NCBI RefSeq assembly: GCF_014635065.1
Contig: NZ_BMCG01000002.1
Span: 1-64,000 of the forward strand
DNA length: 64,000 nt
DNA from: Oxalicibacterium flavum
Lineage (GTDB): Bacteria > Pseudomonadota > Gammaproteobacteria > Burkholderiales > Burkholderiaceae_D
Direction: 5' to 3'
The notes beneath the pieces are model-generated. The model did not search any database and was not told the DNA's origin. It saw nothing but the letters and a program-made list of their open reading frames with translations. Both the position numbers and the translations under genes were made by a program. Below, piece after piece: positions 39,940 to 49,198 of this stretch; the first letter of the stretch is position 1, and every line of letters starts with the position of its first letter.

Positions 39940-40787
39940 GCGATCCGCATCGCCGCATGGCGTTTCTGCACGAGATGGGCCTGGGGCCGGTATGGTCGGC
40001 ACGCCATGCCGCGCAGGCTGCCGCCGGGGTATCGGATGAGATGCCCTATGCCGAGACTGCATACGGCGAGACGATATCCGATCCGGCACCCGCGATGGCG
40101 CCTGCGGTTGCGCGCGCACCGGTGTTGTCCATGGACGATGCTTTTGCCGCCTCTTCGCCACCCGTCGGCGAAACCGTCGTGGAAGAGGAGCAGATCGACC
40201 GCGCGCGCATGGTGGCGCGGATGGATTGGTCGCAGTTGCAGGAAACGGTCAGCGAATGCGTGCAATGCGGATTGTGCAGAAACCGTACGCAGACCGTATT
40301 CGGTGTCGGCGATCAGAAGGCGCGCTGGTTGTTCGTCGGCGAGGGACCGGGGCGTAACGAGGATTTGCAGGGGCAACCGTTTGTCGGCCCGGCCGGCAAG
40401 CTGCTCGACAACATGATGGGTGCCATGGGACTGCAGCGCGGCGAGAATACCTATATCGCCAACATCGTCAAATGCCGGCCCACGGACGAAAACCGCCGCG
40501 ATCGGCCGCCAAGCCTGGAAGAGGCATCGGCGTGCATGCCCTACCTGAAGCGGCAGATTGCGCTGATCGATCCGACCGTCATCGTCGCGATGGGGAAGAC
40601 GGCGGCGCTGTCGTTGCTGCAACTCGATCCGGCGACACCGGTCAGTCGTCTGCGCGGGACCATTCATCGCTATGAAGAGATTCCGCTGATCGTCACCTAT
40701 CACCCTGCGTACCTGTTGCGCAATCTGCGCGACAAGCGCAAGACCTGGGCCGACCTGTGTCTGGCCATGCAGACTTTCTCCGCATGA
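39936..40787 (+). CDS. Uracil-DNA glycosylase, family 4 (iron-sulfur)
   Basis: 283 residues. After a Pro/Ala-rich variable lead (about 1-95) comes the UDG family 4 domain. First cluster cysteines are in CVQCGLC, motif A is [17 protein letters not shown], further cysteine in NIVKCRP, another in EASACMPYL, and motif B is [10 protein letters not shown]. It removes uracil from DNA. The long lead is common in betaproteobacterial members. Overlaps rimI and the DUF1853 gene by four bases, so the four genes tsaB-rimI-udg-DUF1853 are one unit. Confidence 0.93.
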   Translation: MSDPHRRMAFLHEMGLGPVWSARHAAQAAAGVSDEMPYAETAYGETISDPAPAMAPAVARAPVLSMDDAFAASSPPVGETVVEEEQIDRARMVARMDWSQLQETVSECVQCGLCRNRTQTVFGVGDQKARWLFVGEGPGRNEDLQGQPFVGPAGKLLDNMMGAMGLQRGENTYIANIVKCRPTDENRRDRPPSLEEASACMPYLKRQIALIDPTVIVAMGKTAALSLLQLDPATPVSRLRGTIHRYEEIPLIVTYHPAYLLRNLRDKRKTWADLCLAMQTFSA

Positions 40788-41773
40788 CGTGTGACCTCCC
40801 GACCGCCATTCGCGAGAGTGGCTGTCAGCATCGCTTTCATCGATCATGGGGGCATTTGCGCAATCGGCATGTGCGCGACCTCGCATGGTTGATCGATGCG
40901 CCCGACCTGTTCGACGCCGATGCTGTCGGCTGGCACGGCCGCATTGCATGCCTTGGCGAGGCGACGCCGCAGACCGACACCGCCTCCTTTCTCGATGCCC
41001 TCGACCGCGAGCCGACGCCATTGCTGGCCGCGCTCGATCTGCATGCGCATACGCGTCTGGGGCGTTATGCCGAATCGTTGATGGCTTTTTATCTGCGTTC
41101 GCAGGGCGTGCTGGTGGCGCATGGATTGCAGGTGCGCAGCGCGGACAGGCAGACGATAGGCGAGTTCGATTTTCTCGTACGCATCGGTGCCCAACTCGTG
41201 CACTGGGAGTTTGCGACCAAGTTCTATCTGCTGGAAGCAGGGGGATCCGGGCACGATGCGGATTACTTCGTCGGTCCCAATCTTGCCGATACGCTGGGCG
41301 CCAAGATGAACAAGATCTTCGAGCGGCAATTGAACCTGTCTTCGCATCCGGACGCGCAGGCGCTGCTCGCGGAGCCGGTGGCCCGCGCCCAGGCGTTCGT
41401 GAAAGGATGGTTGTTCTATCGAAGGCAGGGCATGCAGGCGCCCACGATAGATGGGTTGTCTTCCTCGCATTGCCGCGGATTCTGGTGTACGCAGACGGAA
41501 TGGCGTGAAGCGCAATCGGCTTCATCCAGCTTGCGTCATATGGTTCTGCCGCGTCTGCAGTGGCTTGCGCCGGCGCGGGCGGAGACGCACGATACGTTGA
41601 CACACGCGCAATTGCAGCAATGGCTGGCCCAGTATTTCGATGGTGACGACATGCCGATCATGGTGGCCTCGATGGCCGTGGATGGCATGCAAATGCATGA
41701 AGTGGAACGCGGTTTCGTGGTGCGCGACGACTGGCAGGAGCGCGCCAGCCGGCGCCTTGGGCTGGCGCGCTAG
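40784..41773 (+). CDS. DUF1853 family protein
   Basis: 329 residues, soluble. I recognise the DUF1853 family (unknown function) by LGRYAESLMAFYLR, QVRSADRQTIGEFDFLVR and HWEFATKFYL. These three segments, with acidic residues in EFDFLV and WEFATK, resemble the E...D-x-ExK pattern of restriction-like nucleases; that is only a visual impression. It is coupled to the uracil-DNA glycosylase by an ATGA overlap, which would suit a DNA-related role. A 12-bp stem AGCGCGCCAGCC / GGCTGGCGCGCT spans its stop codon. Confidence 0.75.
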   Translation: MTCDLPTAIRESGCQHRFHRSWGHLRNRHVRDLAWLIDAPDLFDADAVGWHGRIACLGEATPQTDTASFLDALDREPTPLLAALDLHAHTRLGRYAESLMAFYLRSQGVLVAHGLQVRSADRQTIGEFDFLVRIGAQLVHWEFATKFYLLEAGGSGHDADYFVGPNLADTLGAKMNKIFERQLNLSSHPDAQALLAEPVARAQAFVKGWLFYRRQGMQAPTIDGLSSSHCRGFWCTQTEWREAQSASSSLRHMVLPRLQWLAPARAETHDTLTHAQLQQWLAQYFDGDDMPIMVASMAVDGMQMHEVERGFVVRDDWQERASRRLGLAR

Positions 41774-41807
41774 AGGGCAGAGCGGCAGGAAGTAATTGTT
41801 TTCTTGC

Positions 41808-43070
41808 TCAGTGCTTGGGTTCGCCGATCAGCGACAGCGAATCGTGCTCGCGCTGATTGGCGGCATGACGACGCATGATGAGCAGCATGATGCCGGCCAC
41901 GAACAGGCCGAACAGACCGATCACGACATTGATGTTGAGATCTATCCGGACCATCAGCGCATACAGCAGCAGCATGGTCAGCACAGACAGGTTTTCATTG
42001 AAGTTCTGCACCGCGATCGAGTGGCCGGCGCTCATCAGCACGTGGCCGCGATGCTGGAGCAGCGCATTCATCGGCACCACGAAATAACCCGACAGTGCGC
42101 CGATCACGACCAGCAGCGGATAGGCAAACCAAACCGAATTCACCATCGTCATCGCCAGCACCACGAAGCCCATGATCACGCCCAGCGGCATGACGGTCAG
42201 CGATTTCTTCAGCGGCACGAAGCGTGCTGCCGCCACCGCGCCGAGCGCGACGCCGACCGCGACGATGCCCTGCAGGATGGCGGCCTTGTCGAGCGGCATG
42301 CCGAGCGAGCTTTCGGCCCACTTGAGGACGATGAACTGCAGCGTGGCGCCGGCGCCCCAGAACAGCGTGGTCACCGCCAGCGAAATCTGCCCGAGGCGGT
42401 CGCGCCAGAGCGTCATGAAGCAGCCGGCAAAGTCGCCGATCAGCTTGATCGGATTGCGTTCCTGGTGCGGATATCGCGCGCCGGTATCGGGAATCTTGAG
42501 GTTGAACAGCGCCGCCAGCACATAGGCGAGCGAGATGATGCAGAGTGCCGCCTCTGCTGCGGTCTCGATGCCGAAGTTGATGCCGGGAATATCGAACGAC
42601 AGCAGGTAGGCCGATACCTTGGGATTGATGAGCGCACCGCCCATCACCGTGCCGAGGATGATGGAGGACACCGTGAGTCCCTCGATCCAGCCGTTGGCCG
42701 CCACCAGTTTTTCGGCAGGCAGCAGTTCGGTCAGGATGCCGTACTTGGCCGGCGAATAGGCGGCTGCACCAAAACCGACCACGGCGTAGGCGATCAGCGG
42801 ATGGACGTCGAAGAACATCATGGTGCAGCCGACGATCTTGATCATGTTGGTGATGAACATGACGCGCCCCTTGGGCAACGCATCGGCGAAGGCGCCGACG
42901 AAGGCGGCCAGCAGCACGTAGGAAAGAACAAAGAACAGCTTCAGCAATGGCGTCATCCACTCGGGTGACTGCATCACTGTAAGTAGGGCGATTGCCGCAA
43001 TGAGGAGGGCGTTGTCGGCGAGCGAGGAAAAGAACTGCGCCGCCATGATGGTGTAAAAACCGCGATTCAT
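41808..43070 (-). CDS. lplT: Lysophospholipid transporter LplT
   Basis: 420 residues, MFS-type membrane protein with about 12 helices. N-terminus MNRGFYTIMAAQFFSSLADN and the segment FGAAAYSPAKYGILTELLP are typical of LplT, which flips lyso-phosphatidylethanolamine back into the inner leaflet for re-acylation. The acyltransferase partner Aas is not in the window. The open frame continues upstream on the minus strand through the antisense of alr, but the family start is at 43070. It is divergent from alr. Confidence 0.92.
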   Translation of the reverse strand: MNRGFYTIMAAQFFSSLADNALLIAAIALLTVMQSPEWMTPLLKLFFVLSYVLLAAFVGAFADALPKGRVMFITNMIKIVGCTMMFFDVHPLIAYAVVGFGAAAYSPAKYGILTELLPAEKLVAANGWIEGLTVSSIILGTVMGGALINPKVSAYLLSFDIPGINFGIETAAEAALCIISLAYVLAALFNLKIPDTGARYPHQERNPIKLIGDFAGCFMTLWRDRLGQISLAVTTLFWGAGATLQFIVLKWAESSLGMPLDKAAILQGIVAVGVALGAVAAARFVPLKKSLTVMPLGVIMGFVVLAMTMVNSVWFAYPLLVVIGALSGYFVVPMNALLQHRGHVLMSAGHSIAVQNFNENLSVLTMLLLYALMVRIDLNINVVIGLFGLFVAGIMLLIMRRHAANQREHDSLSLIGEPKH

Positions 43071-43217
43071 CCGATCCGATCTTGTTCTGGCTTTTTGTCT
43101 CTGTGCAGCTTTATACCATGAAAAGGGGAGGGGAATTAGCGGAATCATGCGCAAAAGAAAATGCCGGGCTCCGGTAGAATAGAGCTTGCCTGATTGACCA
43201 TTCCTCCTTGTTTTTCC

Positions 43218-44297
43218 ATGCCCAGACCGCTCGTCGCCACCGTCGATATCGCCGCACTCAAACACAATCTCGACGTGGCTCGCGCGCATGCGCCGGGCGC
43301 GCGCACGTGGGCGGTGGTCAAGGCCAACGCCTACGGCCACGGGCTGGAACGCGCGGTGCGCGGCTTTGCTGCCGCCGATGGGTTGGGACTGATCGAACCG
43401 GAGGGCGCGCTTGCCCTGCGCCGCCTGGGATGGAACAAGCGCATCCTGCTGCTGGAAGGCTGTTTCGACACGGAAGACCTGATGCAGTCCGCGCAGCATG
43501 GCGTCGATATCGTCGTGCATTCGCCGGAGCAGCTTGCCATGCTCGAACAGACGCAGCTCACGCAGGCAGTCGATGTGCACCTGAAGATCAACACCGGCAT
43601 GAATCGCCTCGGTTTCGCGCCTGCCGTGTGCCGCGACATCCATGCACGCCTGCGGGCGATTCCGGCGGTGCGCTCGATTTCCTTCATCACCCATTTCGCC
43701 AACGCCGACGAGGATGCGCATGCCGTCCTGCCGGCAGCGGAGCAGCGTGCGCGCTTCGAGTCGGCCATCGCGGGACTCGGCGGCGAGCGCTGCCTGTCCA
43801 ATTCGGCGGCCGACCTGCTGCATGCGGATTGCGCGGGCGACTGGGTGCGTCCCGGCATCATGCTGTACGGCGCCACGCCGTCGGCTGGATCGGCAGCTTC
43901 GTTCGGCCTGCGTCCGGCGATGACGCTGCGCAGCGAGATCATCGGCGTGCAGCACATCGACCGTGGCGACGCAGTCGGTTACGGCAGCACCTTCGTGGCC
44001 GATGGACCGATGACGATCGGCGTGGTCGCCTGCGGTTATGCCGACGGCTACCCGCGCCACGCGCCCAACGGCACGCCGGTGCTGGTGAACGGCGTGCGCA
44101 CGCGCATGGTCGGGCGCGTGTCGATGGACATGATCACGGTCGATCTGACGCCGATCGCGCAAGCCGGTGTCGGCAGCGAGGTCGTGCTGTGGGGCGAGGG
44201 CTTGCCGATCGACGAGGTGGCGCGCGCGGCCGGTACCGTCGGCTATGAACTCATGTGCGCAGTGGCACCGCGCGTGCGCATGGCAGAGATCGGCTGA
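43218..44297 (+). CDS. alr: Alanine racemase, PLP-dependent
   Basis: 359 residues. The PLP-lysine motif AVVKANAYGHG is near residue 35, the catalytic tyrosine lies in GDAVGYGSTF, and MVGRVSMDMITVDL is the C-terminal family signature. It makes D-alanine for peptidoglycan. ATG 43218 is taken as start; the upstream TTG has no family support. radA follows after 26 bases. Confidence 0.95.
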   Translation: MPRPLVATVDIAALKHNLDVARAHAPGARTWAVVKANAYGHGLERAVRGFAAADGLGLIEPEGALALRRLGWNKRILLLEGCFDTEDLMQSAQHGVDIVVHSPEQLAMLEQTQLTQAVDVHLKINTGMNRLGFAPAVCRDIHARLRAIPAVRSISFITHFANADEDAHAVLPAAEQRARFESAIAGLGGERCLSNSAADLLHADCAGDWVRPGIMLYGATPSAGSAASFGLRPAMTLRSEIIGVQHIDRGDAVGYGSTFVADGPMTIGVVACGYADGYPRHAPNGTPVLVNGVRTRMVGRVSMDMITVDLTPIAQAGVGSEVVLWGEGLPIDEVARAAGTVGYELMCAVAPRVRMAEIG

Positions 44298-44323
44298 CGC
44301 ACAATTACAGTTAAAAGAAAACA

Positions 44324-45697
44324 ATGGCCAAGGCAAAGACGAATTACACCTGTACCGAATGCGGCGGTAGCGCGCCCAAGTGGACCGGACAGTGCCCGGC
44401 ATGCGGCGCATGGAACACGCTGGTCGAGACCGTGGTGGAGGCGGGTGGCAACAACCGTTTCTCCGGACAGCGGCAAGGACTCGCGCAGACTGCACCGGTA
44501 TTGAGCCTGGCCGATATCGAGGCGATCGACGTGCCGCGCTTCGGCACCGGCATCGACGAATTCGACCGCGTGCTCGGCGGCGGCCTGGTGGCGGGCGGCG
44601 TGGTGCTGATCGGCGGCGATCCGGGCATCGGCAAATCGACGCTGCTGCTGCAGGCGCTGGCAAACCTCTCCAAACTCAAGAAAGTGCTGTATGTCAGCGG
44701 CGAGGAATCCGGCGCGCAGATCGCATTGCGCGCGCGGCGGCTGGCGGTGGACGGCAAGGACCTCAAGCTGCAGGCCGAGATCCAGCTCGAGAAAATCCTG
44801 GCCACGCTCGGCGAACAGAAGCCGGACGTGGCCGTCATCGATTCGATCCAGACTCTCTATTCCGATGCGCTGACCTCTGCGCCGGGTTCGGTGGCGCAGG
44901 TGCGCGAATGCGCGGCGCAACTGACGCGCGCCGCCAAGCAGAGCGGCGTGACCATCATCATGGTCGGTCACGTGACCAAGGAAGGTGCGCTGGCCGGTCC
45001 ACGCGTGCTCGAGCACATCGTCGATACCGTGCTGTATTTCGAGGGCGATACGCATTCGAGCTTCCGCCTGGTGCGCGCGATCAAGAACCGCTTCGGTGCG
45101 GTCAACGAACTCGGTGTGTTCGCGATGACGGAAAAGGGATTGAAGGGCGTTTCCAATCCGTCGGCGCTGTTCCTGTCGCAGCACGACAATCCGGTGCCGG
45201 GCTCGTGCGTGATGGTGACGCAGGAAGGCACGCGCCCCTTGCTGGTGGAAATCCAGGCGCTGGTTGACTCCTCGCATGTGCCGAACGCGCGCAGGCTATC
45301 GGTCGGTCTCGAACAGAACCGGCTGGCGATGCTGCTGGCGGTCATGCATCGGCACGCGGGCGTCGCGGCCTTCGACCAGGATGTTTTCATCAACGCCGTC
45401 GGCGGCGTCAAGATCACCGAGCCGGCAGCCGACCTCGCCGTGCTGCTGGCGATCCATTCATCGATGCGCAGCAAGCCGCTGCCGCGCGGGCTCGTGGTAT
45501 TCGGCGAAGTGGGACTGGCCGGTGAAATCCGCCCGGCACCGCGCGGCCAGGAACGCCTGCGCGAGGCAGCCAAGCTCGGTTTTTCGCTGGCGCTGATTCC
45601 GAAGTCGAATGCGCCCAAACAGAAGATAGAGGGCTTGACCGTGATCGGCGTCGAGCGCATCGACGAGGCGCTCAATCGCATTCGCGAACACGAATGA
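44324..45697 (+). CDS. radA: DNA repair protein RadA
   Basis: 457 residues. The N-terminal zinc finger is CTECGGSAPKW...CPAC, then a RecA-like ATPase with Walker A GGDPGIGKST near residue 95, Walker B VAVIDSIQTL, the RadA KNRFG motif, and a C-terminal Lon-protease-like domain (about 300-457: RPAPRGQERLREAAKLGF) without the catalytic Ser. RadA drives branch migration in recombination repair. It converges with hpnE across 22 bases that form a small hairpin. Confidence 0.96.
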   Translation: MAKAKTNYTCTECGGSAPKWTGQCPACGAWNTLVETVVEAGGNNRFSGQRQGLAQTAPVLSLADIEAIDVPRFGTGIDEFDRVLGGGLVAGGVVLIGGDPGIGKSTLLLQALANLSKLKKVLYVSGEESGAQIALRARRLAVDGKDLKLQAEIQLEKILATLGEQKPDVAVIDSIQTLYSDALTSAPGSVAQVRECAAQLTRAAKQSGVTIIMVGHVTKEGALAGPRVLEHIVDTVLYFEGDTHSSFRLVRAIKNRFGAVNELGVFAMTEKGLKGVSNPSALFLSQHDNPVPGSCVMVTQEGTRPLLVEIQALVDSSHVPNARRLSVGLEQNRLAMLLAVMHRHAGVAAFDQDVFINAVGGVKITEPAADLAVLLAIHSSMRSKPLPRGLVVFGEVGLAGEIRPAPRGQERLREAAKLGFSLALIPKSNAPKQKIEGLTVIGVERIDEALNRIREHE

Positions 45698-45719
45698 CGA
45701 TGGCGCTGTTGCGCGCCAT

Positions 45720-47042
45720 CTAATCCGAAAAATGTTCGATCAATAGTGACGCCGCACGGCGTCCGCTACGCACCGCCGATTCGATGGTGGCCGGATACGG
45801 TCCGGCCAGGTAGTCGCCGGCCAGCACCAGATCGGGATAACTTGTCCGTTCTTCGATGCGTTGCAGGTTCGGCGTGCAAGAGAACGTTGCACGCTTCTCC
45901 GTGATGACCTGCGTCCACAGAGGCGAAGCCAATGCCGGCATGGCGAAGGCAGTCGCCAGTTGGCCGGCAATTGCCTTTGCCAGCTCACCCTGATTGCGTT
46001 CGCCGGCCGCGCTGGCGGTGCTGACGACCACAGCCAGCAAGCCATCCTGTTCGGCATCCAGCTGGCCGCGATCGAACACGAACTGTCCCCAGCGGCCTTG
46101 CGCCGGATCGTCGAGCAGCGCATGCATGGCGTGCTCGAGCCGCGTGCCCGGCGCATATCGCAGATAGCAGGTCGCGATCGGCTCGTGCTGCATGTCGGGC
46201 ACGCCGTCCATCAGCGTGTCGGCCAACAGCGTGCGCGCGGCGGATGCCGAGGTCGCGACGACGATGCCGTCGAAAGCCTGGTCCGGTTGCGTGGCGGTGG
46301 ACAGCGCCCATCCTTGTTCGTTACGCGCGATGCTGCGCACCGCCGTTCCGCTCCGCACGGTGCCGCCGCGCTGCTGCACGTAGTCCGCTGCCGGTACTGG
46401 AAACAGCGCGCTGAGATTTCGGCGCGGCACCAGCATGTCGGAGGCGCTGCGTTTTGCGCCCAGGCTGTCGCGCAGCACGTTCAGAAAGACCTGGGCCGAC
46501 GCCTGTTCTGGCGGCGTGTTCAGTGCAGCGATGCACAGCGGGCGCCACATCAGGCGATACAGTCTTTCGGTCTGGTCGAAACGTTCGAGTAGCGTGATCA
46601 CGCTGCAATCCTCGTGCAACTGCCAATCCATCCAGCGCGCACTGGTCGTGAAGCGCGCGAGCGCCAGCTTGTCCTCACGTGCGAGTCCCTTGGCACGCAG
46701 CAGGGCGGCCAGCAGATGCAGCGGCGCTGGCAGGCGCGGCGCGATGAAATCCATGCCGTCGTCGGCCAGCGGGTAACGCATCTGCAGCGGCAGGCGCAGG
46801 AAAGCCTGTCGCGTATCGACGCCGACCTTTTCCATCTGACGCAGGGTTTCGACATAGGCGCCGAGCAGGATGTGCTGACCATTGTCGAGCGAGTGCGAGC
46901 CGACGGACACCACGCGTGCGCGGCCGCCGAGTGCGCGTGCCGCTTCGAACACGGTCACGGCATGTCCTGCCTCGGCCAGCTCGACGGCAGCAGTGAAGCC
47001 GGCCCAACCGCCGCCGATGACGGCGATCGATGCGTGTTTCAT
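45720..47042 (-). CDS. hpnE: Hydroxysqualene dehydroxylase HpnE
   Basis: 440 residues, FAD-dependent amine-oxidase/desaturase fold. Rossmann motif AVIGGGWAGFTAAVELAEAG at the N-terminus, and C-terminal VLAGDYLAGPYPATIESAV, the FAD-binding end of this family. HpnE reduces hydroxysqualene to squalene, the last step of the HpnCDE route. It is 16 bases after hpnD and the last of the three genes. Confidence 0.94.
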   Translation of the reverse strand: MKHASIAVIGGGWAGFTAAVELAEAGHAVTVFEAARALGGRARVVSVGSHSLDNGQHILLGAYVETLRQMEKVGVDTRQAFLRLPLQMRYPLADDGMDFIAPRLPAPLHLLAALLRAKGLAREDKLALARFTTSARWMDWQLHEDCSVITLLERFDQTERLYRLMWRPLCIAALNTPPEQASAQVFLNVLRDSLGAKRSASDMLVPRRNLSALFPVPAADYVQQRGGTVRSGTAVRSIARNEQGWALSTATQPDQAFDGIVVATSASAARTLLADTLMDGVPDMQHEPIATCYLRYAPGTRLEHAMHALLDDPAQGRWGQFVFDRGQLDAEQDGLLAVVVSTASAAGERNQGELAKAIAGQLATAFAMPALASPLWTQVITEKRATFSCTPNLQRIEERTSYPDLVLAGDYLAGPYPATIESAVRSGRRAASLLIEHFSD

Positions 47043-47058
47043 GGAGGAAGCATGCGCA

Positions 47059-47892
47059 TCAGCCGCGCACGTAGGTGATCCATGCGAGCCACAGCTTGCG
47101 GATCGGCGTCAGCGAGATGCGCTGGTTCAGCACATGGAAGCCGTCGCGTTCGATCTCGTTGAGCAAGGCACGATAGATGGATGCCATGATCAGGCCGGGA
47201 CGCTGCGCGCGCCTGTCCTGCTTCGGCAGCAGCGAAAGCGCTTCGTCATAGCAATGCTGGGCGCGCTCGGCCTGGAACTGCATGAGTTTTACGAAATTTT
47301 CGGTGTGCTGTGCATTGAGGATGTCGGCTGCCGTGACGCCGAATTGCTGCAGTTCGTTGACCGGCAGATAGATGCGGCCCTTGCGCGCATCCTCGCCGAC
47401 GTCGCGGATGATGTTGGTCAGCTGGAAGGCGAGGCCGAGTTTCTCCGCATATTCGAGCGTGCGCACGTCGGTCACTCCGAAAATCCGCGCCGACAGGATG
47501 CCGACCACGCTGGCGACGTGCCAGCAGTATTTGCGCAGGCCGGCGAAATCAAGATAGCGGGTCTGGTCGAGGTCCATCTCCATGCCGTCAACGATCGCCA
47601 GCAGGTGCGTGATTTCCAGCGAATAGGTTTCCAGATGCGGTTGCAGCGCCTTGGTGACGGGATGCGTGGGCGTGCCGTTGATCATGGTGCCGATCTCGGT
47701 GCGCCACCAGGCGAGCTTGGCGCGTGCGACAGAGACGTCGGTGCAGTCGTCCACCGTGTCATCGACTTCGCGGCAGAAGGCGTAGAGCGCCGTGATCGCG
47801 CGCCGGCGTTCGGGCGGAAGAAAGAGAAAGCTGTAATAGAAACTTGAGCCGCTCTGGGCTGCTTTTTGCTGGCAGTATTCGTCGGGGGACAT
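47059..47892 (-). CDS. hpnD: Presqualene diphosphate synthase HpnD
   Basis: 277 residues of the squalene/phytoene synthase family. The first aspartate-rich motif is FCREVDDTVDDC (about 40) and the second AFQLTNIIRDVGEDA (about 160). HpnD joins two farnesyl diphosphates to presqualene diphosphate. HpnC lies upstream and hpnE downstream on the same strand. Confidence 0.93.
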   Translation of the reverse strand: MSPDEYCQQKAAQSGSSFYYSFLFLPPERRRAITALYAFCREVDDTVDDCTDVSVARAKLAWWRTEIGTMINGTPTHPVTKALQPHLETYSLEITHLLAIVDGMEMDLDQTRYLDFAGLRKYCWHVASVVGILSARIFGVTDVRTLEYAEKLGLAFQLTNIIRDVGEDARKGRIYLPVNELQQFGVTAADILNAQHTENFVKLMQFQAERAQHCYDEALSLLPKQDRRAQRPGLIMASIYRALLNEIERDGFHVLNQRISLTPIRKLWLAWITYVRG

Positions 47893-47980
47893 GGAGTCTG
47901 TGGCGCCTGGGCGGAAACAAGCCGCTATGCTAGCCGACTCGCACCCTCAGGACAAATAAACTGTGTATGCGCGAGGCAAA

Positions 47981-48814
47981 TCAGGACGACATCCGTTGCG
48001 CGGTTTTCATGCGGCTGGCGCGCCAGGTCATGTGCAGCCAGTCGCTCGGCCCAAGGCGCGGTCGGTGGCGGAAAACATCGTAGTCGGCCTGCTCGATGGC
48101 TTCGAGGATGCGCAGGCCGCCCTGCACCACGAGTCGCAGTTCCCAGCCGATGCGACCCGGCAGCCGCAAGGCAAGCGGGGCGCCGGACAGCAGCAGGGCG
48201 CGGGCGCGCGTCACCTCGAATTGCATCAATGCATGCCAGGCTGCGTCGCATCGCTGTTCGGCGATATGGGCTTCGCATACGCCGAAGGTTCGCATGTCGT
48301 CCTGCGGCAGATAGATGCGCTGTTTCTGCCAGTCGATCGCCACATCCTGCCAGAAGTTGATCAGTTGCAAGGCCGAGCAGATGGCATCGCTGTCGTGCAG
48401 ATTCTGCTCGGTGGCCGCGTCATAGAGATGCAGCATAAGCACGCCGACCGGGTTGGCCGAACGCCGGCAATAGTCGAGCAGGGTGGCGAAGTCGTCGTAA
48501 CGCGTGGTGACCACATCCTGTTCGAAGGCCGACAGCAGATCGAGAAAGGGTTGCAGCGGCAGACGGTATTCGGCAATCACGCCTGCCAGTGAACGGAACA
48601 ATTCGGTTTGCGGCTGCTCTCCTGCGGCGATTCTGTCCAGCTCGATGCGATAGGCTGCCAGCGCAGCGCAGCGTTGCTCCGGTGTGGCATCGCCTTCGTC
48701 GGCCAGGTCATCGGCACTGCGCGCGAAGGCATAGATGATCTGCACCGGCGCGCGCAGGTGCCGCGGCAGGAGAATGGAGGCAACGGGAAAGTTTTCGTAA
48801 TGATCGGCGGACAT
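47981..48814 (-). CDS. hpnC: Hydroxysqualene synthase HpnC
   Basis: 277 residues, squalene/phytoene synthase family. The N-terminus DHYENFPVASILLPRHLR is characteristic of HpnC, with aspartate motif FARSADDLADEG and second motif LQLINFWQDVAIDWQ. HpnC converts presqualene diphosphate to hydroxysqualene. The chosen ATG has no evident ribosome-binding site; an upstream ATG at 48886 would add 24 unlike residues. First gene of the hpnCDE unit; no promoter is obvious. Confidence 0.9.
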   Translation of the reverse strand: MSADHYENFPVASILLPRHLRAPVQIIYAFARSADDLADEGDATPEQRCAALAAYRIELDRIAAGEQPQTELFRSLAGVIAEYRLPLQPFLDLLSAFEQDVVTTRYDDFATLLDYCRRSANPVGVLMLHLYDAATEQNLHDSDAICSALQLINFWQDVAIDWQKQRIYLPQDDMRTFGVCEAHIAEQRCDAAWHALMQFEVTRARALLLSGAPLALRLPGRIGWELRLVVQGGLRILEAIEQADYDVFRHRPRLGPSDWLHMTWRASRMKTAQRMSS

Positions 48815-48988
48815 GGGGCAGGAGGGCGCAGGCGGAAGACGCAGGGTATGCGCATGGTAAATGAAATTGCCGGAGCGGCAATCCATTGCGCGCAGGGAAA
48901 CAGGCCGCAGACAGCGATATGGACGGGCAGGCAATGGTCGGAATGTCAAAAATCAATGCAGCCTATCCAAAATCCGTTAAAATCGCGT

Positions 48989-49063
48989 GTTGAAGTCGAG
49001 CAGCCGATGAAAAGGCCAACCGGGCGACCCCATTTTCACTTCGCGGTCGCCCTTTGCTTTTTA
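48989..49063 (+). ncRNA. Candidate small RNA or orphan terminator upstream of tRNA-Leu
   Basis: A -10-like TAAAAT (48978-48983) is followed by about 30 bases and a strong terminator-like hairpin GGGCGACC (49022-49029) / GGTCGCCC (49045-49052) with TTTGCTTTTT. No plus-strand gene lies upstream to be terminated, since hpnC is on the minus strand. A 75-base transcript is thus possible; the -35 region is poor. Confidence 0.35.
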
Positions 49064-49082
49064 TCCGCTCCCAGTACATCCG

Positions 49083-49169
49083 GCGAGGATGGCGAAATTG
49101 GTAGACGCACCAGGTTTAGGTCCTGACGCCAGCAATGGTGTGGGGGTTCGAGTCCCCCTCCTCGCACCA
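49083..49169 (+). tRNA. tRNA-Leu(UAG)
   Basis: 87-base class II tRNA with long variable arm and encoded CCA. Acceptor GCGAGGA pairs with UCCUCGC. Anticodon loop TTTAGGT gives UAG, reading CUN leucine codons. The discriminator is A73, as expected for leucine. Confidence 0.95.
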
Positions 49170-49198
49170 TAGAATTCTTTATTTTTTGGACAATTAAC

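Noticed and set aside
43071-44663. Upstream extension of the lplT frame over the antisense of alr and radA
   Set aside because: The LplT family start is at 43070; the extension is unlike protein and covers two certain genes.
48608-49126. Plus-strand ORF of 172 codons opposite hpnC running into tRNA-Leu
   Set aside because: Antisense to hpnC and overlapping a tRNA; no protein family features.
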